45,947 nt of DNA, from contig NZ_JAQBOD010000067.1 in assembly GCF_028288205.1 (NCBI RefSeq), positions 1 to 45,947 on the forward strand, read 5' to 3'. Position 1 is the stretch's first letter. Each line of letters starts with the position of its first letter. Below, piece by piece: positions 1 through 6,934 of the stretch. The notes beneath the pieces are model-generated. The model was not told the DNA's origin and ran no database searches. It worked only from the letters and a program-made list of their open reading frames with translations. The DNA comes from Mucilaginibacter sp. Lineage in GTDB: Bacteria; Bacteroidota; Bacteroidia; Sphingobacteriales; Sphingobacteriaceae. A program made the translations under genes and the position numbers.

Positions 1-39
1 TAAAATGAGTGTGATAAATGCAGTCAGAAACAAACTCAT
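1..39 (-). CDS. 5' end of an unidentified minus-strand gene (partial)
   Basis: On the minus strand an ATG at 39-37 opens a frame that runs off the window edge after 13 codons. The visible residues (MSLFLTAFITLIL) are strongly hydrophobic, as in a signal peptide or first membrane segment. In-frame sequence upstream is closed by a TGA with no other ATG, so this start is reasonable if the gene is real. It would be divergent from the VOC gene at 192. Nothing more can be said from 13 residues. Confidence 0.35.
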   Translation of the reverse strand, partial: MSLFLTAFITLIL

Positions 40-191
40 CTTACGGATATTTGCCTGCGTTAATCAGAACAGACCCTACGAAAAAAATTATTGTAAATTA
101 GTTGTTTAGATCATAGAAATCGAACGAGGTACGAGAGAGAAATGACATTGATGATAATTTTATTTATTTTAGTAAAGATTAAAGTTTTATC

Positions 192-608
192 ATGGAAACA
201 AAAACAGCTTTCGCGCCTATGTTAACCATTCGCAATGGTGTGACGGATATTGATTTTTACAAAAATGCCTTCGGCGCGGTTGAAAACATGCGCCTTAACA
301 ATGATGACGGGAGCGTACATGTAGCCGAATTCATGATAGAGGATGCTATGTTCCACTTACATGAGATGATGCCGCATAATCCGGCGAAGATTAGTCCTGA
401 TAAATACAATAGCAGTACTGTAATCATAGGCTTAATGACCGAAGACGTACATGGCCTGTTTAACCGGGCAATTACTGCAGGCGCAACCATAATATCGCCG
501 GTTATCGACTATGAATATGGCTACCGGCAAGGCGAGCTGAAGGACCCATTTGGCCATCATTGGGTAATCCAATGCCGCATACCTGCATCGCCGGATTGGA
601 AGGGTTAG
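192..608 (+). CDS. VOC-fold (glyoxalase/bleomycin-resistance-like) protein
   Basis: A 138-residue protein with the pattern of a PhnB-like member of the vicinal oxygen chelate superfamily. It starts with an APML-type first strand, followed by a DFYKNAFGA segment typical of the first beta-alpha-beta module. It ends with GELKDPFGHHWVI, the usual last strand carrying DPFGHxW. Family members bind a metal and act as dioxygenases, isomerases or resistance proteins, but many are uncharacterised, and no substrate can be read here. It is a cytosolic single-domain protein with no signal peptide. Downstream, 55 bp separate it from trmD, which has its own promoter box, so the two are probably independent. 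Confidence 0.8.
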   Translation: METKTAFAPMLTIRNGVTDIDFYKNAFGAVENMRLNNDDGSVHVAEFMIEDAMFHLHEMMPHNPAKISPDKYNSSTVIIGLMTEDVHGLFNRAITAGATIISPVIDYEYGYRQGELKDPFGHHWVIQCRIPASPDWKG

Positions 609-633
609 TGCTGATCTTAAAAACTAATCACTC

Positions 634-659
634 ATCTCTAACTTAAATCTCTAACTTTG
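634..659 (+). promoter_or_regulatory. trmD promoter: exact -7 box within an 11-bp direct repeat
   Basis: TAACTTTG at 652-659 matches the Bacteroidota -7 consensus TAnnTTTG exactly. Only four bases separate it from the trmD ATG at 664, so transcription would begin at or next to the start codon, giving a leaderless or near-leaderless mRNA. ATCTCTAACTT occurs twice, 13 bp apart, so the box lies in the second copy of a short direct repeat. No clear -33 TTG was seen. Confidence 0.55.
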
Positions 660-663
660 CCCA

Positions 664-1341
664 ATGCGTTTTGATATCATCACTGTATTGCCAGGTTTGC
701 TGGAAAGCCCTTTTGCACATTCAATTTTACAGCGCGCGCAAAAAAAAGGCATTGCCGAAATACATGTGCATAATCTGCGCGAGTATGCTACTAATAAACA
801 AAAAAGCGTAGACGATTATCCATACGGTGGTGGCAGTGGTATGGTGATGACCATTGAGCCTTTTGCCGCGTGTATAAATAAGTTGAAGGCAGAGCGTGAT
901 TATGACGAGGTGATCTTCATGTCGCCTGATGGTGTTACACTAAACCAGGCAATGGCTAACCAGCTATCCATCAAACAAAATATTATAATTCTTTGCGGGC
1001 ATTATAAGGGCATTGACCAACGCATACGCGACATTTTTGTTACCCGCGAAATATCTGTAGGCGATTATGTGTTATCGGGCGGAGAACTGCCCGCAGCCAT
1101 TGTAGTTGATGCCGTGGTGCGATTGATACCCGGCGTATTATCTGATGAAACATCGGCCCTGTCTGATTCTTTTCAGGACGGCTTGCTTGACGCCCCGGTT
1201 TATACCCGCCCCGCCGACTGGAACGGCCATAAAGTACCCGATATTTTGCTAAGCGGCAACACGCCCGAAATAGAAAAATGGCGATTTGAGCAGGCGGTTG
1301 AGCGTACAAAGGAAAGAAGGCCGGATATACTGGAAGATTAA
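664..1341 (+). CDS. trmD: tRNA (guanine-37-N1)-methyltransferase TrmD
   Basis: This 225-residue protein is the SPOUT-class enzyme that methylates N1 of G37 next to the anticodon, using S-adenosylmethionine, and so prevents +1 frameshifting. The diagnostic blocks are present: [10 protein letters not shown] at the N-terminus, [11 protein letters not shown] near residues 50-60, [10 protein letters not shown] at 111-120, and the knot segment [11 protein letters not shown] at 131-141. Length fits the family (about 220-250). In many bacteria trmD lies in an rpsP-rimM-trmD-rplS operon. Here rplS is about 1.5 kb downstream with a sigma-factor cassette inserted between, and rpsP and rimM are not adjacent. 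The start abuts a strong -7 box, suggesting a leaderless transcript. Confidence 0.97.
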   Translation: MRFDIITVLPGLLESPFAHSILQRAQKKGIAEIHVHNLREYATNKQKSVDDYPYGGGSGMVMTIEPFAACINKLKAERDYDEVIFMSPDGVTLNQAMANQLSIKQNIIILCGHYKGIDQRIRDIFVTREISVGDYVLSGGELPAAIVVDAVVRLIPGVLSDETSALSDSFQDGLLDAPVYTRPADWNGHKVPDILLSGNTPEIEKWRFEQAVERTKERRPDILED

Positions 1342-1396
1342 TTTGTACATTTAAGTTGCAACGTAAATGCTATAACTGCATTATACAAAAGCAACA

Positions 1397-1960
1397 ATGA
1401 AACCCGAACAGGAAAAAATCCTTATTGAACAATGCCATAAAGACGCGGCAGCATTTGGGCAGGTGTTTGATATTTGGTATAAACCCGTGTTTGGTTACAT
1501 CATGCGCCGCACCGGTGATTATGATCTTTCAAAAGACATAGCTGCCGAGACCTTTCTGAAAGCTTTTCTTAAAATAAATACTTTCCAATGGAAAGGCATT
1601 AGCATTTCCTCATGGTTATACCGCATAGCCACTAATGAGCTTAATCAATATTACCGCCGTAATAAATACATGCCACAATCGCTACAGCAATTATTAGAAA
1701 ACCCGCAAATGGAAAAGCTGCTGCATTATGCCGCTGATGATGAAAGAGAAGTAATGGAAAAGGAACTAAAAGCACATAATGATTATAATTTAATAAGGAT
1801 AAATCTGCTTAAGCTGGATATTAAGTACCAGGAAGTGATTGCGTTGCGCTATTTCGAACAAAAATCAATTAACGAAATAGGATTGATCTTAGATAAAAAT
1901 GAAGGCACTATAAAATCATTGCTATCGCGCGGATTAGAAAAATTGAGCAATATGATTTAA
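1397..1960 (+). CDS. ECF-type RNA polymerase sigma factor
   Basis: A 187-residue sigma-70 family protein of extracytoplasmic-function type. Region 2 is visible around residues 43-90, with DLSKDIAAETFLKAFLKI and then WLYRIATNELNQYYRR, which bind core polymerase and melt the -10. Region 4 lies around 145-183, with EVIALRYFEQKSINEIG followed by a helix-turn-helix ending in TIKSLLSRGLEKL. Region 3 is absent, as expected of ECF factors. The next two genes, 43 and 4 bp away in sequence, encode small membrane proteins that are plausible partners or anti-sigma factors. The stimulus is unknown. The cassette sits between trmD and rplS. Confidence 0.9.
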   Translation: MKPEQEKILIEQCHKDAAAFGQVFDIWYKPVFGYIMRRTGDYDLSKDIAAETFLKAFLKINTFQWKGISISSWLYRIATNELNQYYRRNKYMPQSLQQLLENPQMEKLLHYAADDEREVMEKELKAHNDYNLIRINLLKLDIKYQEVIALRYFEQKSINEIGLILDKNEGTIKSLLSRGLEKLSNMI

Positions 1961-2003
1961 TACTGCAACCAAATTTAATTTTTGCATTATAAGAATAGTT
2001 AAC

Positions 2004-2501
2004 ATGAAAGACAAAAACGAATTTTTAAAGCAAATGGAAAGTTTACAAGTTCCGGATGTTGATCCGGTAAAACACCAGCAAATGGTGAAAATGGCTATCA
2101 TGAATGCCGGGCGGTCTGCAGCACTTGGTGTATGGTTGGTTATTATACCCTGCTATTTTTTGTTTTGCGTATTTATGTACTACTTCTTCCACATTCACAT
2201 CAGCTGGTTCGAGGCTATGTTTAACCTGGTTGCCGATTTAGATAAAAATCCCAATACCCGGTTTTTATCACCATTATTATTGGTGGGCTTGCCGTTTGTA
2301 TGCCTTGTTATCAACTCGCTCGCTATCGTACATGTGCAATATGTAAGAGTAGATGCCAAAAGAACGAAAGTAAATGAATTAATGATTACCTTGAAACTAA
2401 GACTAATTAATATATTGCTTATATTGATTAGCCTTGGGATAATTGGTGTTTTTACGGCTTATGTAATGACGGAAAATATCTCCATATCAATTAAAAAATA
2501 A
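2004..2501 (+). CDS. Membrane protein downstream of ECF sigma factor (possible anti-sigma factor)
   Basis: No family is recognised. The 165-residue protein has a hydrophilic N-terminal segment of about 35 residues (including LQVPDVDPVKHQQ). Three hydrophobic stretches follow, near residues 40-62, 92-112 and 133-154, so it is an inner-membrane protein with a short cytoplasmic head. It follows the sigma factor by 43 bp and is followed after 4 bp by another membrane protein, consistent with one operon. An anti-sigma role is inferred from position and topology only. No zinc-binding anti-sigma HxxxCxxC motif and no FecR-like domain are visible. It could equally be a target or sensor of the system. 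Confidence 0.75.
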   Translation: MKDKNEFLKQMESLQVPDVDPVKHQQMVKMAIMNAGRSAALGVWLVIIPCYFLFCVFMYYFFHIHISWFEAMFNLVADLDKNPNTRFLSPLLLVGLPFVCLVINSLAIVHVQYVRVDAKRTKVNELMITLKLRLINILLILISLGIIGVFTAYVMTENISISIKK

Positions 2502-2505
2502 GAAC

Positions 2506-2754
2506 ATGAAACTAAATTGGTTTACACGAAAGGGTTTAATTTATTGGCCCGCATCAATTATAGGCTGGGTAATATTTGTATTGGCTATTGCATACGCGGT
2601 ATATACATTTATTGATATTGACGGCAGATCGCACTCGGGGAGTGACACTATGATCAATTTTGTATTTAACCTGTTAATTATAGGATTGGTTTATACAATT
2701 ATTGCTTATTTTACAGAGGCCAGACCGCAAATTACCACAACGGATAAGGAATAA
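2506..2754 (+). CDS. Small two-helix membrane protein
   Basis: An 82-residue protein that I cannot assign to a family. Two hydrophobic segments, near residues 13-36 and 48-66, flank a short polar loop with DIDGRSHSGSD, and the tail is charged. It begins four bases after the stop of the preceding membrane protein, so the two are probably translated from one message with the ECF sigma factor. It may form a membrane complex with that neighbour, but this rests only on gene order. The stop is followed by about 130 bp that hold the rplS promoter region. Confidence 0.65.
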   Translation: MKLNWFTRKGLIYWPASIIGWVIFVLAIAYAVYTFIDIDGRSHSGSDTMINFVFNLLIIGLVYTIIAYFTEARPQITTTDKE

Positions 2755-2829
2755 AGTGAAGGTATTTTGTTAATAAAAAAGAAAATGTGAATTTTTTAAA
2801 ACAGACTTTTTATTATCAAAAATAATCCC

Positions 2830-2865
2830 TATAATTGCAATCCGATTTTTACGGGTTAAAAATCG
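2830..2865 (+). promoter_or_regulatory. rplS promoter-like box and 5' leader hairpin
   Basis: TATAATTG at 2830-2837 is one base from the Bacteroidota -7 consensus. A perfect 9-bp inverted repeat follows at once, CGATTTTTA (2843-2851) and TAAAAATCG (2857-2865), with a five-base loop and then a short T-run. If transcription starts near 2843 the hairpin lies at the extreme 5' end of the message, about 20 bases before the rplS ATG at 2885. Autoregulatory leaders are common for ribosomal protein genes, but I cannot match this one to a named family. Confidence 0.45.
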
Positions 2866-2884
2866 CTTTTTAGAGCTTAAAATC

Positions 2885-3232
2885 ATGGATTTAGTAAAAT
2901 TTGTAGAAGAGCAAACAGTAACCGTTAATAAATTTCCAGCTTTTAAAGCAGGCGATACTGTAAGCGTGCATTATAAAATCAGAGAAGGAAACAAAGAACG
3001 TATTCAGGTTTACCAGGGTGTGGTTATCCAACGTAACAGCGTTGGTGTTTCAGAAACATTTACTGTACGTAAGGTTTCAAACGGAATTGGCGTTGAACGT
3101 ATTTTCCCTGCCAACTCACCAAATATTGATAAAGTAGAAGTAAATAGTTACGGTAAAGTACGCCGCTCTAAATTATACTACCTGCGCGCCCTTACCGGTA
3201 AAGCGGCTCGTATCAAATCAAAAAGAGTTTAG
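2885..3232 (+). CDS. rplS: 50S ribosomal protein L19
   Basis: A 115-residue L19, which sits at the 30S-50S interface and helps form an intersubunit bridge. Family landmarks are clear: [19 protein letters not shown] near residues 23-41, FQG-type [10 protein letters not shown] next, and [16 protein letters not shown]. The C-terminal block ends with [21 protein letters not shown]. Length is typical. It is transcribed alone from its own leader and ends at a strong intrinsic terminator, so it is uncoupled from trmD even though the two genes lie in the same direction. Confidence 0.98.
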   Translation: MDLVKFVEEQTVTVNKFPAFKAGDTVSVHYKIREGNKERIQVYQGVVIQRNSVGVSETFTVRKVSNGIGVERIFPANSPNIDKVEVNSYGKVRRSKLYYLRALTGKAARIKSKRV

Positions 3233-3244
3233 TTACAGCAAAAT

Positions 3245-3280
3245 AAAAAAGCCTTCCTGCCAAACAGGAAGGCTTTTTTT
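3245..3280 (+). terminator. Intrinsic terminator of rplS
   Basis: A GC-containing inverted repeat, AAGCCTTCCTG and CAGGAAGGCTT, encloses a five-base loop. It is preceded by an A-run and followed by seven Ts, starting 13 bases after the rplS stop. The A-run on the left makes it potentially bidirectional. Confidence 0.9.
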
Positions 3281-3517
3281 ATGCATTTTAATTTAAAAGA
3301 AAATAGCTATTATTGTAAAAAGCATGCTAAAAAGCGTATTTTGTTTTTTATTTATAGCTAAATGTTATAAATTTGATAAACAGGAAGCTATTATTAATAA
3401 GTTGTTTTTCAACTAAACGTTATATTTATTTACAATCTATTTAAAAAGCCGATACCATACAGTATAATTTTTGCCGATTTATCATAATTTGTATAACAAC
3501 CTTAACCAAACATTAAA

Positions 3518-4540
3518 ATGCTACTATCACAAACATTTTCCAGTTTAATTGAAAACAACAATTCTGCATTAAACAATACATCTTCAGACCTGTTGAACGG
3601 TTTGAAAGTTTTTCATAATAACCAGTGGTACATTTGCGGTAATTTAGCGCTTAATGAAGGGCAGGCACCTCATAAATTGCTTAATTCTTCGCCAAATGAT
3701 CTTGATTATCAATTATTGATAAAGGCAGCAATGCTGTTGGTTACAGATGATGTTGAGCAACCCGTAACTATTACTACAGGTTTTCCCTATGCTACTTATC
3801 GTATCTATAAAGAGGTTGCTATTGAGCAATTGAAAAAAAACCATATAGTAGAGTATGATTCATCAACCTTTGGCGGCAGCGGAAAAAGAACGGCAATACT
3901 GGATGTAAAGAATGTTGATGTTATACCAGAAATTGTTGGCTGCTCCATTGCTTTAAGAAAAGGCGAAGAAGCGGCAAAAGGTAACTTTTTTATACTAAGC
4001 TGCGGGTTTGGAACATTTGAATCTGTACTGAGTATGGATTCGGGCGTGATTGAACAAAGTATGATAAGTACCCATGGTTTGCGCTATGCGATAAACTATA
4101 TGATCAATGAACTTTCAAAAAGCTATTATCTTGAATTAAGAACAGCGCATACATTGGATGACGCTTTCCAGAAAGGGTATATATTTATTGACAGGAAAAA
4201 TGTTGATTTGAGAGAGATCAGAAAAAATGCATTAAGATCATACTACAATGAAGTAATATCTCCAAACCTAAGGAATGTTATTATAGATAAGAACTTAATG
4301 AAAACCAATAAGGTTTACTTATGTGGAGGTGGAATGTATTACCAGGACCTGGTAGATTGCTTTAAAGCAGAGTTTGGTGAGATAGTTCAATTAGAGGTTG
4401 TAAGCGACCCGGCTGCATTGGCAAGTAAAGGTTATGCATTAAACTCATTGCGCATTTCAGGCGGTTTAGAAAAGTCATCTATCGGTATTGATATAGGTAA
4501 TTCAACAACTGTGGTAACCCGGTTCGGTAGCGACCAATAA
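3518..4540 (+). CDS. ParM/Alp-like actin-family ATPase with permuted motif order
   Basis: A 340-residue protein I read as a bacterial actin of the ParM/StbA type. Residues 34-48 (NNQWYICGNLALNEG) and 83-95 (VTITTGFPYATYR) resemble the segments that follow the first hairpin in ParM-like proteins. Residues 158-175 (ILSCGFGTFESV) fit the phosphate-2 loop and 266-278 (VYLCGGGMYYQDL) the adenosine motif. The phosphate-1 hairpin, normally at the extreme N-terminus, is instead at residues 322-337 (IGIDIGNSTTVVTRFG), three residues before the stop. The N-terminus begins where a normal ParM would be just past that hairpin (FSSLI). I therefore infer a circular permutation. The usual phosphate-2 Asp appears to be Ser161. 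The AT-rich 285 bp upstream encode no such motif. The bactofilin gene follows after 21 bp, so the pair is probably cotranscribed. Confidence 0.8.
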   Translation: MLLSQTFSSLIENNNSALNNTSSDLLNGLKVFHNNQWYICGNLALNEGQAPHKLLNSSPNDLDYQLLIKAAMLLVTDDVEQPVTITTGFPYATYRIYKEVAIEQLKKNHIVEYDSSTFGGSGKRTAILDVKNVDVIPEIVGCSIALRKGEEAAKGNFFILSCGFGTFESVLSMDSGVIEQSMISTHGLRYAINYMINELSKSYYLELRTAHTLDDAFQKGYIFIDRKNVDLREIRKNALRSYYNEVISPNLRNVIIDKNLMKTNKVYLCGGGMYYQDLVDCFKAEFGEIVQLEVVSDPAALASKGYALNSLRISGGLEKSSIGIDIGNSTTVVTRFGSDQ

Positions 4541-4561
4541 TACCATGTAAAAAAATACCCC

Positions 4562-5227
4562 ATGTTAAGTATCTTTAAAAAAGAAACGCCCCAGGTAACA
4601 GAATCCATCAGCAATATCAAAGAATTGATAAGTGAGGGAAACGATTATTTCTCTGAAGAATTGATCATATTAGATGAAAAACTTACCGGTAATTTATTTT
4701 GTGCCGAGAAAGTCTCAATTGAACCGCGGGGAGTACTAACAGGTAATATTACGTCTAAATTATGTGTAGTAAACGGCACCGTAAATGGTGATATAACCTC
4801 GTTAGATCTGCTTGATATTAAAGCCACTGCCGTTGTAAGAGGCAATATACAGTCGGCCACTGTACATATTGAGCCCGGGGCCGTTATTAATGGTTATATA
4901 ACCATAGGCGAGGATATAGACGCGCTTACTGAGCAATGGAATAAAACAAAATTCTCGACAGATGATTACCTTGCAAATAAATTAGCCGGCGAATTAGCTG
5001 AACTAAATAAAGAAAACAAAGCGACGAATATTGTTGTAAAACAAGAAGTTAAACCTGAACCGGTTGCTGCTATTGTAACTGAGGAAAAGCACATTGAGGT
5101 TATTATTGATAAAGCCGATACACCACCAGAACCTGTTGCGGTAAAAGAGCAAGAGCCCGCGCCAGCAATTGCTGAGGCCTCGTTAAAAAAAGAAAATAAT
5201 TCTAATAATACCCAACGCTGGTGGTAA
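4562..5227 (+). CDS. Bactofilin (polymer-forming cytoskeletal protein)
   Basis: A 221-residue protein with the bactofilin beta-helix across about residues 25-125. It shows short repeated rungs such as KLTGNLFCAEKVSIEPRG, GTVNGDITS, and VVRGNIQSATVHIEPGA, with glycine-asparagine turns at regular spacing. Bactofilins polymerise without nucleotide into filaments used in cell shape, stalk formation or protein positioning, often at the membrane. The C-terminal third (about 155-221) is a Glu/Pro/Lys-rich tail, likely disordered, ending QRWW. No M23 peptidase, a frequent bactofilin partner, is adjacent. Instead the gene follows the actin-like gene by 21 bp and its stop is 3 bp from the convergent psd gene. 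Confidence 0.93.
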   Translation: MLSIFKKETPQVTESISNIKELISEGNDYFSEELIILDEKLTGNLFCAEKVSIEPRGVLTGNITSKLCVVNGTVNGDITSLDLLDIKATAVVRGNIQSATVHIEPGAVINGYITIGEDIDALTEQWNKTKFSTDDYLANKLAGELAELNKENKATNIVVKQEVKPEPVAAIVTEEKHIEVIIDKADTPPEPVAVKEQEPAPAIAEASLKKENNSNNTQRWW

Positions 5228-5230
5228 TGG

Positions 5231-5902
5231 TTATGCAGGCAATTCTGCCAGTGTTGTAACCCCGCCTTTAACTACTTCGCCAAGCTCCACGTTTATTTTT
5301 GAGCCCAGCGGTAAAAAAACATCAACTCTGGAGCCAAATTTTATAAAGCCAAATTGCTCGCCCTGCTCCACTACATCACCCTCTTTTACATACCAAACAA
5401 TGCGGCGGGCCAACGCGCCTGCAATTTGCCTGAATAAAATAGGTGTACCTGCGCTGTTTTCGATAACAACAGTAGTGCGTTCATTTTCGGTAGATGATTT
5501 TGGATGCCAGGCCACCAAATATTTACCCGGATGATATTTAAAATATTTAATAACGCCGCTTATCGGATTACGGTTAATATGCACATTTATAGGCGACATA
5601 AAAACTGAAATCTGAATACGCTTATCTTTTAAAAATTCGGTTTCTACAGTTTCTTCAATTACTACTACCTTACCATCTGCAGGGCAAAGTACACTTTTTT
5701 CATCCCGGGCAACCTCTAAAAACGGGCTGCGGAAGAACTGCACTATGATAACAAAAAGAGCAAAAGATAGAATATATATTATCCATTTTATAATAATTGC
5801 CTGCGGAAAATAAAATTGTATAGCCGCGTTCAAAACAAATATAAACAGGATACACAATGCAAGCGAAGTATATCCTTCTTTATGGAAAGTCATTTTTTTC
5901 AT
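5231..5902 (-). CDS. psd: Phosphatidylserine decarboxylase family protein
   Basis: A 223-residue proenzyme of the short, Bacteroidota/archaeal-type Psd family, which makes phosphatidylethanolamine from phosphatidylserine. Two N-terminal hydrophobic segments (about residues 10-55) anchor it. The core has LCPADGKVVVIEE, SVFMSPINVHINRNP with its conserved His, and YHPGKYLVAWHPKSSTENER. The C-terminal GS cleavage site, where self-processing creates the pyruvoyl group, is at Gly190-Ser191 in FIKFGSRVDVF. It is last in the minus-strand run CPBP protease, DUF2007, cdsA, psd, and only 9 bp from cdsA, giving two phospholipid enzymes in one unit. Confidence 0.95.
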   Translation of the reverse strand: MKKMTFHKEGYTSLALCILFIFVLNAAIQFYFPQAIIIKWIIYILSFALFVIIVQFFRSPFLEVARDEKSVLCPADGKVVVIEETVETEFLKDKRIQISVFMSPINVHINRNPISGVIKYFKYHPGKYLVAWHPKSSTENERTTVVIENSAGTPILFRQIAGALARRIVWYVKEGDVVEQGEQFGFIKFGSRVDVFLPLGSKINVELGEVVKGGVTTLAELPA

Positions 5903-5911
5903 AAGGCAAAA

Positions 5912-6724
5912 TTAAGCATTTGTAATGAAGTATAGATAAGCATATACAATTGGCGCGGCTATTAATAACCCGTCGAACCTGTCGAGCAAACCACCATGAC
6001 CCGGCAATATGCCGCCCGAGTCCTTCACATCAATGCTGCGTTTAAACATAGATTCTATCAGGTCGCCGGTAGTGCCAAAGCAGCTTATTAATATACCTGT
6101 CCATATCCAATGTTCTAAACCCAGCTCGGTATAATAAATACTTATAATGTAGGCTGTAACGGCTGTAATAATAATGCCGCCAATTAAACCTTCCCATGTT
6201 TTTTTAGGCGAATGGCGTTCAAATAACTTGGTTTTTCCAAACTTGCTTCCTACAAGGTAGGCCCCGGTATCATTTGCCCAAAGCATCAGTAAAAATGCCA
6301 GTGGCAAATGGAAATTAAATGCCCCGCCCACATAAGCTAACGCGTGGAAAAAAGTAAAAGGCATAATGGTAAATATCAAGCCTAAATAGGTGTAGGCGAT
6401 ATTGGTAAATGGCGCATCGGTTTTTTTAAACAACTCCTGTATAAATATGGCGCTTAGGGTAATAGGCAGCAGGAATAATAATTTATGGGCATCAGTATTG
6501 GAAGAATAATTTATCAGCGCAAATAGGGCATAAATAAAAATGCCGTTTAATAAGCCGCTTTGTATATTGGGTTTTATGCCGGCTTTTTTTACCAAGCCGT
6601 AAAACTCCCATAAGCAAAACCCGCTGAGCAGTAAATAAAATACCCCGAATACATAATTGTTCAATAAAACGGAGGCGAGCATTACAATAATAAAAAAGAA
6701 GCCCGTAATGGCGCGTATTCTCAT
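5912..6724 (-). CDS. cdsA: Phosphatidate cytidylyltransferase (CDP-diglyceride synthase)
   Basis: A 270-residue polytopic membrane enzyme that converts phosphatidic acid and CTP to CDP-diacylglycerol. The family signature is intact near residues 225-251: SMFKRSIDVKDSGG, then PGHGGLLDRFDGL, with the metal-binding Asp residues. Multiple hydrophobic helices precede it. It lies 9 bp upstream of psd and three bases after the DUF2007 gene stop, so it is very probably cotranscribed with both. Its product feeds phosphatidylserine synthesis, the step before Psd. Confidence 0.97.
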   Translation of the reverse strand: MRIRAITGFFFIIVMLASVLLNNYVFGVFYLLLSGFCLWEFYGLVKKAGIKPNIQSGLLNGIFIYALFALINYSSNTDAHKLLFLLPITLSAIFIQELFKKTDAPFTNIAYTYLGLIFTIMPFTFFHALAYVGGAFNFHLPLAFLLMLWANDTGAYLVGSKFGKTKLFERHSPKKTWEGLIGGIIITAVTAYIISIYYTELGLEHWIWTGILISCFGTTGDLIESMFKRSIDVKDSGGILPGHGGLLDRFDGLLIAAPIVYAYLYFITNA

Positions 6725-6727
6725 AAT

Positions 6728-6934
6728 TTAAATTTGGTTCAGGATCATCAGCTCAATGGCATGGCTAAAATTTTCCTGGTGAATATAAACCTCAACATTA
6801 CCAAAGTTGCGGTGTGATGAAGCTTGTTTATTTAATAATACCGCATCAATTTGGTGCTCACAAAGCACCTGCTTTACAATTTCCGACCGGTAAAAATCAG
6901 GCGAAGTAAATATTTTGATCCAGTTTTTTTCCAT
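6728..6934 (-). CDS. DUF2007-type small cytosolic protein
   Basis: A 68-residue protein resembling the DUF2007 family (putative signal-transducing proteins). It begins EKNWIKIFTSPDFYRSEIVK, where the typical pattern is a strand followed by an AxxAK-like helix, and ends with a second such unit (VEVYIHQENFSHAIELM). The fold is expected to be ferredoxin-like. No biochemical role is established for the family as far as I know. It is packed between the CPBP protease gene (adjacent stop and start at 6934/6935) and cdsA (3 bp), so translation is probably coupled. Confidence 0.8.
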   Translation of the reverse strand: MEKNWIKIFTSPDFYRSEIVKQVLCEHQIDAVLLNKQASSHRNFGNVEVYIHQENFSHAIELMILNQI

